Origin: Anastrepha obliqua | Taxonomy: Eukaryota; Arthropoda; Insecta; Diptera; Tephritidae | Direction: 5' to 3' | DNA: 64,000 nucleotides | NCBI RefSeq assembly: GCF_027943255.1 | Contig: NC_072892.1 | Location: 30,093,792-30,157,791, forward strand | Part shown: positions 10,236 to 22,245 of the stretch, piece after piece | How positions within the stretch are numbered: the first letter of the stretch is position 1 | Layout of the letters: every line of letters starts with the position of its first letter | Position numbers and translations under genes: made by a program | Notes under the pieces: model-generated | Seen by the model: only the letters and a program-made list of their open reading frames with translations | Database searches by the model: none | What the model was told of the DNA's origin: nothing

Positions 10236-11238
10236 CAGGGTCCGGCAGGGAAGTGCATCCAATTAAAAGGACCATAAATTTAGTTTGGAAAATTACTTTT
10301 ATTCAATTTAAAGTAAAAAAGTGTGAAAATAATACAAAATAAGAATCAATTTACTTTTGCTCGATATGGCCACCTTTTGCCTTGACAATGGACTTGACAT
10401 AGCATTGCCCGAATGTGACTTGCAGGTATTTTGACCCACTCGCGGACAATGACTTTTTTCAGCGCCTCGATACTGGTGAATCTTTCAGTTCGGAGCTGGC
10501 ACTACAAAATGATCCAAATAGAATCATCTATTGGATTCGTGTCTGGTGAATTTCAGAGCCACTGTGTGGACATTATGAAGTTCGGAACGTTGTTTTTTAG
10601 CCCTTTTTGGGTTAACTCGAGCTTTGTGAGACGGTCCCGAGTCCTGTTGAAACGCCTATGGTATGCCACCGAAATTTTTGTCTGTCCACGGCTTCAAAGC
10701 AAGTTCCAGAATACTTTCTCGGTAATATTTCGCATTTACCCTGACGCCAGGCTCGATGAAAACGATTGGAGAGCGCTCATCTGCGGTTATAGCGGCCCAA
10801 ACCATTACCTGTGGCGGGGGCTGCCTCCTGATGGTCAATCGATGACTCAAATTCTCGTATGAACGGTCGGTCAAATAAATCCTATCGTTTTGCGAGTTTA
10901 CGAATTGCTTAGTTTGAAAAATTTTCTCATCAGAAAACACAATCTTCGGAAATTTACCGCTTTCGGCCAAGCGAAGCAACTCCTTCCCCTCTCAAGTCTG
11001 ACTTGTTGCTGCTTTGGTGTAAAATCAAACGCCTTTGCATCTTGTAAGGCTTGACTTTGAGATAGTTTTTCAGTATGCCGCGGATGCTACCGTCAGATAT
11101 TTTCAGTTCTTTCGCCATTTAAACCATTCAACTTCACTTTTTGAACCATTTCACGTGACGTTGCAGTCTTTTGATGACCACCTCCATGACGTTTCGCGAT
11201 GCTACCACCGATGCCATTCAGGCATTTTTGATGCTTAA
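10236..11238 (-). mobile_element. maT-like (DD37D) transposon, 5'-truncated and decayed
   Basis: The minus strand reads as a maT-type transposase: 'GGIAKRHGGGHQKT', 'IVFSDEKIF' (first catalytic Asp; 107-aa open frame 10656-10979), 'AITADERSPIVFIEPGV', 'AFQQDSGPSHKARVN' (second Asp) and 'STQWLSNSPDTNPID' (third Asp). A stop lies just before 'AFQQD'. The downstream end is a TA followed by CAGGGTCCGGCAGGG at 10236; the matching other end is not found, so the upstream end is lost near 11238. It is a relative of the copy at 24619-25854 but keeps the catalytic block which that copy has lost. Confidence 0.8.
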
Positions 11239-11390
11239 GAAAATTTCGATAAAATCACAGAAGTGATTAAAATTGGCCGGCATGTTAGTGGTCGTATCAG
11301 CGCCCAAGAGCTAAAGGTCGACCCTAAAACAGTTTTAAACGATTTACGCAAAAATAATGGATTTCTCCACAACCTGATATAGGCATTAAG
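11239..11390 (+). pseudogene. mariner N-terminal HTH fragment
   Basis: The plus strand reads 'KITEVIKIGRHVSGRISAQE' and then 'LKVDPKTVLNDLRK', the first helix-turn-helix of a mariner (DD34D) transposase. It breaks off before the WVPHEL linker. It is fused directly to the truncated upstream end of the maT element, so the junction marks a deletion or an insertion breakpoint. Confidence 0.65.
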
Positions 11391-11914
11391 AACATATGGC
11401 AGATTTGCTTGGAGCGCTTGAAGTACGGGATAGTTTCAAATGGCTCAATGCTCTATTTAACAGCGGAATTTAACACCCCTGTATTTCATCTGTCTTCCTT
11501 TCTTTGATTTGATTTAGCTTCATTTGCGAATTTTAGGCATTTGGAGAGATTTTTTATTTACATTTGCTTTTCAAAAAGACAAGTGGAAGTGCTGCTTCTT
11601 TAAGAAAGAGGGTAAAGGTACCTATGACAATATGGAATACCATCGCGCCAATACTTAAATTTTTCTTAAGATAACAGCAAGCATTGCTGAAATAGATACA
11701 GAGTATTCATTTTCGTTTGACTTGAACGAACTGGTTTCAAATAGTCAAATTTAAGGCTCGGAACCTGTTCTGCCGAAACGTAGGCATCGACAAGAATATG
11801 AAGACTGCAGCTTCAACTGCCTTGTAGAAAACGTAAACGGATATTTAAAAAAGTCAAAAGCCGTATGACAATACCTTGGGCGCCATTGGAGATTTATTTA
11901 GTTCTGTCATATTA
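11391..11914. other. No gene recognised
   Basis: The stretch is AT-rich with only short frames. 'aatttaacacccctgta' near 11468 resembles a transposon end, but no partner is seen. Confidence 0.4.
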
Positions 11915-13237
11915 TTAGAAGGCCATTACGCACTGCGACCAGAGCTGATCTATTGTGAAAGGCCTATTTTGTAACCCTAGAGTTTTAGGCTTTTTAGAAA
12001 TTTTAGCACAGTTTTGGGTTTGTTGTTCCAAAGATTGCATGGAGATACTACGATACCACCAAGGTGGTGGAGTCTTTGTCTGCCCAACGCAGGACATTCA
12101 CAAAGCACATGTTCTGAGCTTTCTATGTCCATTTCGCAAAAGCGGCAGACATTGGTCTCGGATAGACCAATATTGTTTAGATGGTACCTCAGGCTGCAGT
12201 GACCTGTAAGGTATCCGGTTAAAAGACGCAGATCTACTCTGTTTAGTGAGAGAAGTTTGTCAGATATTCCTTTGTTGGGACTTAGGAATAGTTTGGCTTG
12301 ACGCTGACCGGCACAGTTTAGCCAGTGTGCGGCAAGTTTTCTTTCCTCCCATTTCCTAAGGAATTCATTAATGTGGCCTTTTGTCAGTCCACAGAAAGGC
12401 TCAGGACCAGTAAGTTGCATATTTGCTCCTTGTTTTGCAAGGTCATCAGCCATTTCATTTCCCTCATGCCCTTCATGTCCCGGAATCCAGCCTAGTGTTA
12501 CTATGTTGAGGTTTCCTAACGTGTTGAGAAGGTTTAGGCAATCATTTACCAATTTAGAGGTGATAGTTGTTGATAGAAGGGCTTTTAGAGCCGCTTGGCT
12601 ATCTGAAAGTATGTAGATGTGAGTACCTCTCATTTTCCTGCTAAGGCATGCTCTCACACATATTTCGATGGCATGTATTTCTGCCTGGAATATTGTTGGG
12701 TAGAATCCCATCGGAGCCGATTTTTTGAATTTAGGCCCATTGATTCCTGCCCCTGTTCTACCATTTTCCAATTTGGACCCATCAGTAAACCATAGCTGGG
12801 AGCCAGGTGTGAAAGTGATAGAGTTAGTTCTCCAGTCTGTTCGTTCATTGATTATAACTTGGAAGTTCCTGAAGAGTATTGGTTTGGGTGATAGTACATA
12901 TATCATCCCTATAAAGAATGGGACTATGTAAGAAGTCTTCTAAGATCTTTAAATGTCCTTTCATATCCCCACTTTTAAGTTCAGATATACCTTTTAGTCT
13001 TAAGGCACTCGAGCGAGCTTCCCTTTCAATTAGAATTGGAAGCGGTGGTATGTCCAGGAGCACACCCAGTGCATCCGTGGGACACGTTTTCATAGCCCCT
13101 CTAAAACCAACACATACCAGGCGATGCAGTTTGCTTAATTCGTTTGCCGCCTTTCTTTGCTTGACCTTGGGCCACCATGCTAAGGATGCATAAGTGACTA
13201 TGGGTTTTACAACTGTGGTGAATGTCCAGAAGGTCAT
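11915..13237 (-). pseudogene. LINE polyprotein, C-terminal part (RT thumb, RNase H, Cys motif)
   Basis: Two long frames join. 13237-12845 (130 aa) is the C-terminal reverse-transcriptase/thumb region, with 'VVKPIVTYASLAWWP' and 'RLVCVGFRGAMKTCPTDAL'. 12906-11977 (309 aa) holds RNase H: 'WFTDGSKLENGRTGAG' (first Asp), 'FQAEIHAIEICV' (Glu), 'LSDSQAALKAL' (Asp) and 'WIPGHEGHEGNEMADDLA' (His/Asp). It ends with 'CRFCEMDIESSEHVLCECPA', the C-terminal Cys/His motif. RNase H looks intact, but a frame change separates it from the RT part, and everything upstream (endonuclease, RT palm, gag) is gone. RNase H after RT fits the I/R1/LOA group. At 13246 a different LINE fragment of opposite orientation begins. 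Confidence 0.85.
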
Positions 13238-13259
13238 TCTAGGGCTTAGTCCCCATGTC

Positions 13260-14720
13260 TTACCAAAAAGCCGTTAGAACTTATTCTATTTACGGCCAGA
13301 TATAAGGTAGCAATTTTTACCCTACCAAATATTAACGGACAAACCCACTCACTTTCCACCAGTGCAAAGTACTTAGGGGTAATTCTAGACTCCAAACTTA
13401 GATGGAAACTTAACATTGAAGAACGGGTAAACAAGCAGAAATCGCTTTATATGCCTGTAAACGGATGCTGGGAAGAAGATGGGGACTTCAACCCAAGTAT
13501 ACATCATAGTTGTACAAGGCGGTTATACAACCAATTTTATAGTATGGCACGTGGTTTGGTATAAAGCTCTGGAGAGAAAGTACGACATCAATTTACAGGG
13601 CAGAATACAAAGATCAGCCTGTGCAATAACAGTCGGTGCAATCAGACCATGTCCTAAGGCGGCTCTGAACGTTCTTACACACGTTATTCCGGTGGATCTA
13701 CATATCAAGAAGATGGCAGTGCACTGACTTAGGTTAAAAGAAGCAGGTCGCTGGAAGAAAAAACTCATGCCCATGCCAGTCTATTATTGCGGCAAACCTA
13801 GTATACCACGGGGAGGACTGACTACATCGCCCCGACGGTAACATTCAATAGGAATTTCGCCACTGTCTTTCCATCTATGGAGGAATGGAATAAGGGATTC
13901 TCACTAAACAACTTCGATACTCATTCTATGCAGATGGCAGTAAAATGGACGGTGGTGTTGGAGCTGATATATATTCTCACAGACTTAAAATTGAAAAATC
14001 TGTGCGTCTCCTTAATGCCTGCAGGCGGAAGTACTGGCAATTGGGGAAGCATGTAGGCTACTAATCGCATATTTTTCTTTTAAGGACAATATCGCTATTC
14101 TTTCGGATAGCCCAGCTGCAATTCAGGCACTGGATTCGGCTATAACAACCTCTAAAGGGGTGGATCAAAGTAGGAATAGCCTTACTACCTTGAGTGAAAA
14201 CCATAAAGTTACCTTAATCTGGGTCCTGGTACATCGGAGCATTGAAGGTAATGGAAAAGCAGATGAAGTGACAAGAAGGGGATTTGCTATGAATAACGAT
14301 CTGGCAGAATCGGTATTCACACCATTAGGTGCAGTGAAGAGTACAATTTCCTCAAAATACCTCCGAATTGCGGATTGTAGATGGAGAGACCAGACGACAT
14401 GCAAAATTAACAGAATGTTATGGCTCACAACTACAACCCCAAACAAACGCGATCATTGATAAACATGAAACGACGGGACGCCTGGAGATTCACAGCAGTC
14501 ATAACTGGCTTTTGGTGTCGGGGAACAAGCAGCTAAAATATGCCACAGCTGTAAACCACCTGAGAAAAAGGAAACAATCTTCCATTTCATCTGTGAAGGC
14601 CTTGCCTTATAGAAGGAGAGAATGATAAGCCTGGGCAAACCACTGTACGAAAGTCTCGAATTACCGTCTGGCCTAGACGTCAACAATTTAATAAGGTTCA
14701 TAAGTCTCACAAATTGGATA
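13260..14720 (+). pseudogene. Decayed LINE polyprotein fragment (RT end and RNase H), opposite orientation
   Basis: The plus strand, with many stops and frame changes, reads through an RT C-terminal stretch (about 13360-13770, with 'KRMLGRRWG', 'VIQPIL.YG' and 'HVIPVDLHIKKMAV'). RNase H remnants follow: 'FYADGSKMDGGVGAD' near 13918, and 'HKVTLIWVLVHRSIEGNGKADEV', written here only in part, in the 14160-14459 frame. A Cys motif region follows near 14510-14600. It is older and more eroded than the neighbour at 11915-13237. The head-to-head pair may come from two separate insertions. Confidence 0.7.
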
Positions 14721-14724
14721 TAGT

Positions 14725-15965
14725 CATGCTGTAAATAACCATTAAACAAGTTGGTAGCGAGGAACAAAATGGTGCTGAAGCGCTAGTTGAATTCTGCCTG
14801 AATCACCACCTCAACTAACCAATCAAGGGTCAGTGTATTTGGAACTACTTCCAAGCCCCCATACCCTCGCCTCCGAACCCGAATACCCTAAAAAAGTAAA
14901 TTAAATACTCAGTGAGTGAATTGCACCTCCAGTTAGTAGAAGCCTCCTGCTATGTAATAAATATAATTGATGCCAAATCCGCAGTCAGCCACAGTTTTGC
15001 AGCTTTCCCTTAAGGCTGCGTGCGTAATTTCATAACTTTACACATAACATATACATACATACACATACGCATGCATGTCTAATTTGCATTCTCGGATGAT
15101 CTCTTGCTTTTTTTGGTGTCACTGCTGTTCCTTCCAATCTTAAATTAATATGCAGCTGCAAATGCTTTTCGGTTTTCCATAAAATGCATTAAATTTCCGC
15201 TGCGAGAAAATTGTGTTCTATAAACACTTTTGCGTTTATTACCAACAAGAAAGAAACCGATTTCTGTAGCAATCGAAATGACTGGCGTTGGTGATGGTGA
15301 CACGAGCGTTAGAGAGTGGGCACATTCCAAGGAAATTGAAGGATGTTGCGGGTTAGCGACGCTGTGGTGGCGCTTGAGTGTTTATGTGTTTGAGGACTAG
15401 TTTTGATGCTGAATCTATAGAGGTAAATGTGGCATCCAGTGTTCTGCTTTCACACCTCCAAGCACCCATCACCTTGCACCCTTTTCAAGGCAGATCGTAA
15501 ATTCTCGCATGCATTTTGGGTTTAATGATGCATTTACGATGCAAACATCAACGCCATCACCGCATGCTAACCACAATGAAAACACGAGCATTTTAGCAAT
15601 AGCGACGTTTGGCAGTAGCTTTTTCAAGTAAACAAAAAGAGAATGACAGTAATCGTTACAATTTTAATGTCATCAGCAAAACTGCAGCTGATGTTACTTA
15701 CCAGCTGATTTTGAGAAAATGAAAGTGGGGCAGGCTGCAGCGGAAAGGTGTGCTGTAGCGAAAGCCTGGCTATAAAATTTATGGTTATTTTTTTCAGAGT
15801 CTTTAGTTCGTTGAGAAGATATATTTTTGAGCGGAATCAAATTTCTTTACCTGCCGTTTTGTAGTTGAAGTGCTGAAATTGTCTCAACTCAGGCTTTAAA
15901 AAGCAAAGAAACTTAACTGCACATATGGGAATAGCTCTTAAAGAGGTCGTACTCATTATGCTGGC
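14725..15965. other. No gene recognised
   Basis: The stretch is AT-rich, with a CATACATA run near 15045-15070 and no recognisable protein frame. A few 'cagctgatgtt' and 'cagctgatttt' repeats near 15685-15710 are too short to interpret. Confidence 0.45.
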
Positions 15966-15967
15966 AA

Positions 15968-16682
15968 TCTTCTTCTTAATTGGCGCGATAACCGCTTACG
16001 CGATTTTGGCCGAGTTTAACAAAGCGCGCCAGTCGCTTCTTTCTCGTGCTAATCGGCGCCAGTTGGACGCACCAAGTGAAGTCAAGTCCTTCTCCATCTG
16101 ATCTTTCCAACGCGGAGGAGGCCTTCCTCTTCCTTTGCTACCACCAGCGGTTACCGCGTCGAATACTTTCAGAGTGGGGGCGTTTGTATTCATTCGGACG
16201 ATATGACCCAGTCAACGTAGCCGCTGGATCTTTATTCGCTGTGCTATGTCTATGTCGTCGTAAAGCTCATACAGCTCATCGTTCTATCGTCTGCGATATT
16301 CACCGTTGCCAACGTGCAAAGGTCCAAAAATCTTCCCGAATCTTTCTCTCAAACACTCCAAGCGTCGCTTCATCGTATGTTGTCATCGTCCACGCTTCTG
16401 CGCCATACGTTCGGACGGGCATGATGAGAGTCTTGTAGAGTCGGCAAGAGAGATTCTGCATTGGATTTCAAGGCTGACATTGTTATCGGTGTTAATGCTG
16501 GTTCCTAAATAAACGAAATCTTTTACAACCTTGAAATCATAACTGTCAATAGTGACGTGGGTGCCGATACGCGAGTGCGTCGACTGTTTGTTTGATGACA
16601 GGAGGCCAACCATTGTTCGTGATATATACCTGGTTGTGCATCGTCTGGTGAGATAGGTGCCTAACGACGGGCTAGAGCTCAC
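15968..16682 (-). mobile_element. RTE-like LINE 3' end, 5'-truncated
   Basis: The minus strand reads 'YDFKVVKDFVYLGTSINTDN' (RT C-terminal part) from the 16383-16682 frame. Near the end it reads 'GRGRPPPRWKDQMEKDL' and 'ASNWRRLARERSDWRALL' from 16193-15996, which are hallmark phrases of RTE/craft-type LINE C-termini. The 3' end is followed by an (AAG)-rich tail (rc of cttcttcttaattg, near 15968-15980). Stops separate the two parts. A sister fragment is at 29400-30730. Confidence 0.8.
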
Positions 16683-17050
16683 TCACATCAGAGTTGAAGT
16701 GACAGACCTTTAGAGCCTCTTCCCATTTGGACCGGTTATGATGTTTTACCAGTTGCTGATTCTTTGAACAAAGACCCATACGGAGACCCTTGCGATTACT
16801 GCTCCTTCGACCACTGCACTTCACCAAAACTGCTACTTCTACCGGGAAGTGAGAGCGGACGAAGCGAATGGTAGCAGCCATAATCAGTTTACGGAAATCG
16901 CGTTCCCCAACACGAAAATCTGTAGAAATTAGAGGCGTTTGCGGTAAATTCCGTGAAGTTGTCTCTATTAGTTCTCTTACATTTAATTAAGGGAAGGTGG
17001 TCTAAAGCGAGAGTTACTACACAACGCCAGACCTTTTAGCAAGCTGCTTC
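16683..17050. other. No gene recognised
   Basis: The 69-aa leftward frame (16672-16881) has no motif I recognise. Part of it may be LINE sequence belonging to the RTE fragment at 15968. Confidence 0.35.
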
Positions 17051-17060
17051 AGTTATAACT

Positions 17061-18720
17061 TTAATTGACGTTTTTTATTTTAGGAAAACTAGACCCGATG
17101 GCTGGCACAGCTATTGACATATTCAGACAAATGGTATTCATGGGCCAATTTGGATCATACTCGGGATGTAACTTAATTACATAATAAAATTTATTTTTGC
17201 AGATATTTTTAAAAATCACCTCAATTACATTTATAAAGTAATTTAATATACAACTTTTGATTTTAGCTGAGGTTACACCATGGATTTTTAAGTCTCGGGA
17301 TTGATTTATAAAAAATAAATCAAATCCGTCACACCTTTTTTTCACAGATAAAAAGCCAAGTTTAAAATCACGACTTTTACTGATGGTTTGATTGAAACGG
17401 CATTTGCATTGAAATTCGGCAATCATTTCTCATAAGTAGTAACCTGCGAGCACTGTGGACTCCCATCTTGCTTGGCAACGCTTTTCGAATGCAGCGACGT
17501 CTTGATGAAAGCATTCTCCATACTCGTTGCTAACTGAACCGCATTTTAGGGATTTTCCCTGAATGAGTGACATTTCCCTCAAATGTGAGTGAAGAAAATG
17601 TAATTCTAACCACGTATTGCATCCCATTTTCAAAAAGGTGACCAACAACACTTTTATTTTTTCGCGAAAAAGAGCCGATCTCATTTTACCAAGAATTTTT
17701 TTTATAACGTCAATGAATGCCTTCCATGCTTGTTTCTTAACCTCTCCTAGCGATTATTAGAATCAAAGAATGAATCTTTAATGACATTTTTAATATCTGA
17801 ACACCTTATTTAATTTTTCCTGAACCAGCTTAGGACATGTTTGCGTGAGATGATGGAAAGCAGAACCATCTTTTCTTAAGGGGACTCGGTGGTTTAAAAA
17901 TTTCAAAAAATCGATTTTTTGTTTCTTCGATATTTGTAAAGTGTGATATCTTAAAAATGTACTGTGAAATTTTCATGCAGAAATTGGGATTATTATAGCT
18001 TTTACAGCCCATTAACTAGGTAGAGAACGATGCGAGTGCTCCTGTACATCAAGTTTTAAACTCATTTATCTCGAAACGACTTTTTTCGGCACGGCGGGGA
18101 TGAAAAAAAAATATATATATTCAACCGATTCACTTGAAATTGGAATATGAAATCGGAATTAGAATCATAATTTTATTTAAATAATTTCCTTTTTTTTACA
18201 CTAAAGATCTATGTAGTGAGGGCTTAATCGGGCCTTTTGATTTTATGAACTTTTCTTCAAAAGCGCGATATTTTGTCAATTTTTAATTTCTATTTGTTCT
18301 AGTTCCGACCATAACTGCACTCTTTTTTATTAAGAATCTTCTTGAAATTCGTGTTTCAGATAAATAGAAGTCTCGAAATCATCTACGCCGTCCGGGTTCG
18401 ATTTTTCGAGAGGGTCATCTTCAGCGGCATTTTTATAATAAAAAATATTGTTTTTAAATAAAAAAAAATTTTATGTTTGCTCAAAAGTGGAAATATCGTA
18501 TTTTTTTTTTTAATTTTTAATGGGAAAAAAGAATCGTAAAAATAGGTGAAATTTTTGTGCTCTAGATCACAGGGTCCGCTTAAGCGCTTTACAAAATATT
18601 TTATGAGTTCCAATTTGCTGTGCAATGGCGGCAAAATCTTTTTTTCGCACTTTACCAAAGGTTCGCCATAATTTTTTTTTTGGAAAGCCCATTTAATAGC
18701 GTTAGGCAAAAATAGCAATC
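17061..18720 (-). pseudogene. Decayed ORF of an unrecognised repeat-borne protein family
   Basis: Read leftward, 18718-18560 gives 'KKILPPLHSKLELIKYFVK' and 17684-17430 gives 'LHFLHSHLREMSL', 'SVSNEYGECFHQDVAAFEK' and 'RCQARWESTVLAGY'. The 17426-17061 frame then has a lysine/cysteine-rich tail ('KCRFNQTISKSRDFKLGF'). These phrases fall in one order on one strand and look like one protein. I believe similar phrases occur in many unannotated arthropod ORFs, but this is from memory. A foreign block, which begins aaggggactcggtgg at about 17878, separates the two halves. The function is unknown; a transposon-encoded protein is the most likely source. Confidence 0.5.
17878..18400. repeat. Inserted AT-rich block starting with TTAAGGGG
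   Basis: The block begins TTAAGGGGACTCGG at about 17876 and continues 'tttcaaaaaatcgattttttg', much like the inner part of the TTAA MITE ends at 2-711 and 32054-32798. The matching inverted right end is not found, so the right limit is only approximate. It interrupts the decayed ORF of 17061-18720. Confidence 0.4.
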
Positions 18721-18962
18721 GGCGAAGAGTGGCTCAGTACACACCATTGACCTACCAAATGGATTTTTTTTAATTTTTCCCTTTAGGATCCTACGACTTA
18801 TGATACATACACTTGTGCTCATATAACTAAGGGGCCTTGCCTCATTTGAAATAGTGTTTTTGGGTGTTTCTTTAAAAGCGTGCAAAACGGAAACGAAAAA
18901 AGATTTTTTATTTTTGTTTTGAGTTTTTTATTCTTTGATGCATTGTAAAAAATATTTTTTTT

Positions 18963-19376
18963 GGCTATACAAAGTTCGTTCAAAAAGTTGTCAGCTTTGA
19001 AAAAATGGTTTTCACATGGACAATGGGCACAGATATAGCAGGTTCTACCGAGTTTGATGAAATAAAATATAAATGACGTAGAATTAATGTCATTATCGTG
19101 CGAACTACGATCATTCGGAAAAAAATTGTAGTATTTTTTTCGGACCTTAAAAGTAAAAAAACGGGTCAAAAAATGGTTTTTCATTTGTGATTTTTTTTCT
19201 TAAATCATAGTTCACACGATAACAAGATTCGTACTGAATTAGAACCTTGAAAGAGCGGTGTTCTTTTTGATTTCAGACACCTGTGAATCCCGGAGTTCTT
19301 GTCGCCAGCGACATACCTGTTTTTGGAGATCCATTTTTTGAAGGCTGGCAACTTTTTGAGCGAACCTCGTGTGGCC
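18963..19376. mobile_element. MITE with ~46-bp imperfect terminal inverted repeats
   Basis: The left end, GGCTATACAAAGTTCGTTC and on through 'aaaaagttgtcagc', pairs with the right end (about 19332-19376; complement GGCCACACGAGGTTCGCTC and 'aaaaagttgccagcc'). The ends are flanked by similar T-rich sequence (aatatttttttt and aaagattttttt), so a duplication of about 8 bp is possible but uncertain because of low complexity. There is no ORF inside. 'GAGGTTCGCTCAAAAAGTTG'-type ends are those of Tc1/mariner-like or hAT-like MITEs; the superfamily is not settled. Confidence 0.7.
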
Positions 19377-19800
19377 AAAAAGATTTTTTTATTTTTGACA
19401 ATCGATCAAAAAATAATTTACTGAAAACAGAAATAAAAAATCTTTTTTAACACACTTTTATTAGCTCGGGTTGTACGTATGTATGTATGTAACGGAATCT
19501 TTGAGCTTAATTTTCACTGGCTTCTAAAAATCTAATCGACTCGGAACACACAACACAGATGATTAGATGGGAAACTCTTTTTCTCGTGAAAGCGCTAAAA
19601 AATGTGCATTTTTTATAACATTTGCCAATATTGCCACTCCGGTAGAAACATGAATTGAGTATTTTTTTAAACAAAAATTGGGAATTTTTAGTTTCCACAC
19701 CGCCATTGAGGTTAGTATTTAGTGTGCGGTTGTGTAATAATATATTACTCGTAAACACCTACATATACTAAAAATAAAAAATATTAATTATTAATAAAAA
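19377..19800. other. No gene recognised
   Basis: AT-rich, with a (gtat)n run near 19476. The leftward frame at 19507-19758 has no motif. Confidence 0.4.
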
Positions 19801-19801
19801 T

Positions 19802-20217
19802 TATTGCTAATCGAACTAAAAAGTAGAAAATAAATTTTAATGACAAAGAGACCTATAATGAAGTAATAGCAAATCGAACGATCAATCATAGTCAACTACC
19901 TCAGAACAGAATTATAACAAAAATTAAGATACAAATAGAGTAATTCAAATTAGAGTTAAAAGCGGGGGATGCATTTTGCTTCAATTTAATAACCCTCTGT
20001 ACATAGGTAGTTGCCAATAGAATGATTGTAATATTTACTATATCAAGCATCCCACGCTTTTAACTCTAATTTGAATTACTCTATTTGTATCTTAATTTTT
20101 GTTATAATTCTGGTCTGAGGTAGTTGACTATGACTGATCGTTCGATTTGCTATTACTTCATTATATGTTCCTTTGTCATTAAAATTTATTTTCTACTTTT
20201 TAGTTCGATTAGCAATA
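19802..20217. repeat. Large fold-back: two 171-bp inverted arms around a 74-bp spacer
   Basis: Bases 19802-19972 and 20047-20217 are near-perfect inverted copies (a few mismatches such as gcggggga against gcgtggga). The arms hold 'ttgctaatcgaac', 'aatgacaaag', 'atagtcaactacctc', 'aagatacaaatag' and 'taactctaatttg'. There is no ORF in it. It may be a fold-back transposon, or the product of an inverted duplication. A transcript of it would be a long hairpin RNA. Confidence 0.85.
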
Positions 20218-21445
20218 GAAGCGTGTTTTTTAGTTTTTTTAAACTATTTTTTATTCCTTTCCATTTTACGCGCTTTTAAAAAACACCCATCATTTGAAGG
20301 CGAAGGTACTTTACCTTTTCCAAATATTTACAATATTTTTCATACGAAATATTTTGCGTTGTTTTTTCATAAAAACATAGTTCATTTAATTCCTTATTAT
20401 TATCTTATAAATAAAAGTTCCAAGCTAAAAAGAACTCAACAAATGCCAAAAAATTGTCTTAAAAGCTTTCCACTTTCTAGTCAGAATTTTTAGATAATTT
20501 CGGTGTACGCAGTTTTACAGCCCATTAAACTTTAGCACAATAAGGCGTAAAATTAAAGTCGCTTAAAAATCGCGTGTATTTTTGAAAATTTTTTTTTTAC
20601 ATGCGAAGTTGAGCAGCTTTCGTCTATATCAAATAGTTCCGAGTGGTTATGCTTTATGTGGGAGAAAATGCTAGAAAATAGCTTTACTTTCGATTTTGGT
20701 GTAAATACCAATATAATAAAATGAATCAGGGAGTGACTCTTTCATTATTAGTCACTAAACCATTGTATACGCTACTTTAGTTTGCAATGCCATAATATTT
20801 TCGGACTACCCGAAATTTACCAATCGAAAGTGCGTAAAAGAATTAAGGATGATAAATTCTGTACAAATGGAATTTTATATGCATGCGAGCATTTTGATAA
20901 AACTTAATTTAGACTTCATAAATGGACGGCCTTGACTTTAGTCTGAACGTATAGAAAGTGGGCGTGGTTTTTATCCGACCTCAATAATAATTGTGTGAGG
21001 TGAGGTGACGTGGGGAGCAACATTCATATCAAATGTAGATGAATTTCATTCCTTCGCTATTGCAATGCACACATTTACCATAAAGTGGGCGTGGCATCGC
21101 ACATCAGAGCGTTCAAAATTTTACTTCTGTCGTATTTCTTTTTCTGTGTTCATCATTTGTACCAAATACAGTTTATGGAAAGGCTTATAATCTTTGCAAA
21201 TGCCGTCGTACGTCAGTCAAAATAGACACTTGTGAACTAGACAAGTAAAGGAGCGCGAAAGGAGCGGAGGAAGGTTCAAAAAAAAAAGATTTCCATCACT
21301 CAAAATATTTTTTTTGATTCAGTAAAAAAATTATTCAAAAATAAAATGGTATTATTAATCTTCCGCCACTTTGTGTGAGTAATTTTGCCTTATTTATAAC
21401 AGTGATATCACTTTTTTCTCTTAGCTCCGTTTGTAAATATTATGT
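20218..21445. other. No gene recognised
   Basis: AT-rich sequence with only a 106-aa low-complexity frame (20173-20493) that overlaps the fold-back arm. Nothing supports a gene. Confidence 0.45.
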
Positions 21446-21449
21446 TAGT

Positions 21450-22245
21450 ATAGGGTGATCAGATCGGAGGTACTTTTCCAATAGGCTTTTTTTTTGACAG
21501 ATTACGCGTGATTACTAACGAACTAAATACATATTTTATCAGTGTTCACTGACACTTCATCAGGGAAAGACTCATGCCTCAACAACGTTTTGAAATCGTT
21601 TAAATGTATTACGAAAATCGACGCGCTGTGAAAAGTATTCAACGCGTACTCAGACGAACTTGTGATGAGGAGCGATGAGGCCCATTTTTGGCTTAATGAC
21701 TACGACAATAAATTTTGGCATTCAAGAACAGCCTTTACATCCATTGAAAACAACCGCTAGGTGCGGCCTATGGACTGAAGGAATCATCGGCCCACGTTTC
21801 TTCAAAGACAAGGCTGGCGGCAATGTAACACTGAATGGGGAACGCTATCGCGCCGGAAATTAAATCCGTGAACTCCACAACATTTAGTTCTAACAAGACG
21901 GCGGATGGCGCTACTTGCCATACACCACGTAAAACAATGAATTTACTGCGTCGTCGATTCGCTGAGCAATTTATCTCTCGTCTCGGACCAGTGGATTGAC
22001 CACCAAGATCGTATGATATCACACGTTTGGAAGGTTATTTGTGGGGACATTGGGGTATGTAAAATCTAAATGCTTTGTGGATAAACCAGCTTTGATTGAG
22101 GCATTAGAAGCCAACATTACTAAAGTTATTCAAGAGATACCAACCGAAATCCTCCAGCGAAACATTCAAAATTGGTGTTTACGGGTTGCTGAATTACGGC
22201 GCAGTCGCGGCCAACATTTGAAAGGGACTATCTTTAAAAAATGCT
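21450..22245 (+). pseudogene. Tc1/IS630-like transposon remnant with transposase C-terminus
   Basis: The left end TATAGGGTGATCAGATCGGAGG resembles the end of the IS630-like element at 44951. Downstream, with stops and frameshifts, read 'MPQQRFEIV', then an internal jump to 'AHFWLNDYDNKFWHSR' in style, 'FFKDKAGGNVTLNGERYRA', and the C-terminal block 22041-22245 'YVKSKCFVDKPALIEALEAN', ending in a 'RRSRGQHLKG' motif. This C-terminal block recurs at 27453-27638, 45189-45365 and 51560-51750. The right terminus is lost where a LINE fragment begins. Confidence 0.7.

Noticed and set aside
10431..10862. 143-aa rightward frame
   Set aside because: Antisense shadow of the maT transposase on the minus strand.
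16046..16438. 130-aa rightward frame
   Set aside because: Antisense shadow of the RTE-like LINE.
20173..20493. 106-aa Phe/Lys-rich frame
   Set aside because: Begins inside the fold-back arm and has no motif.
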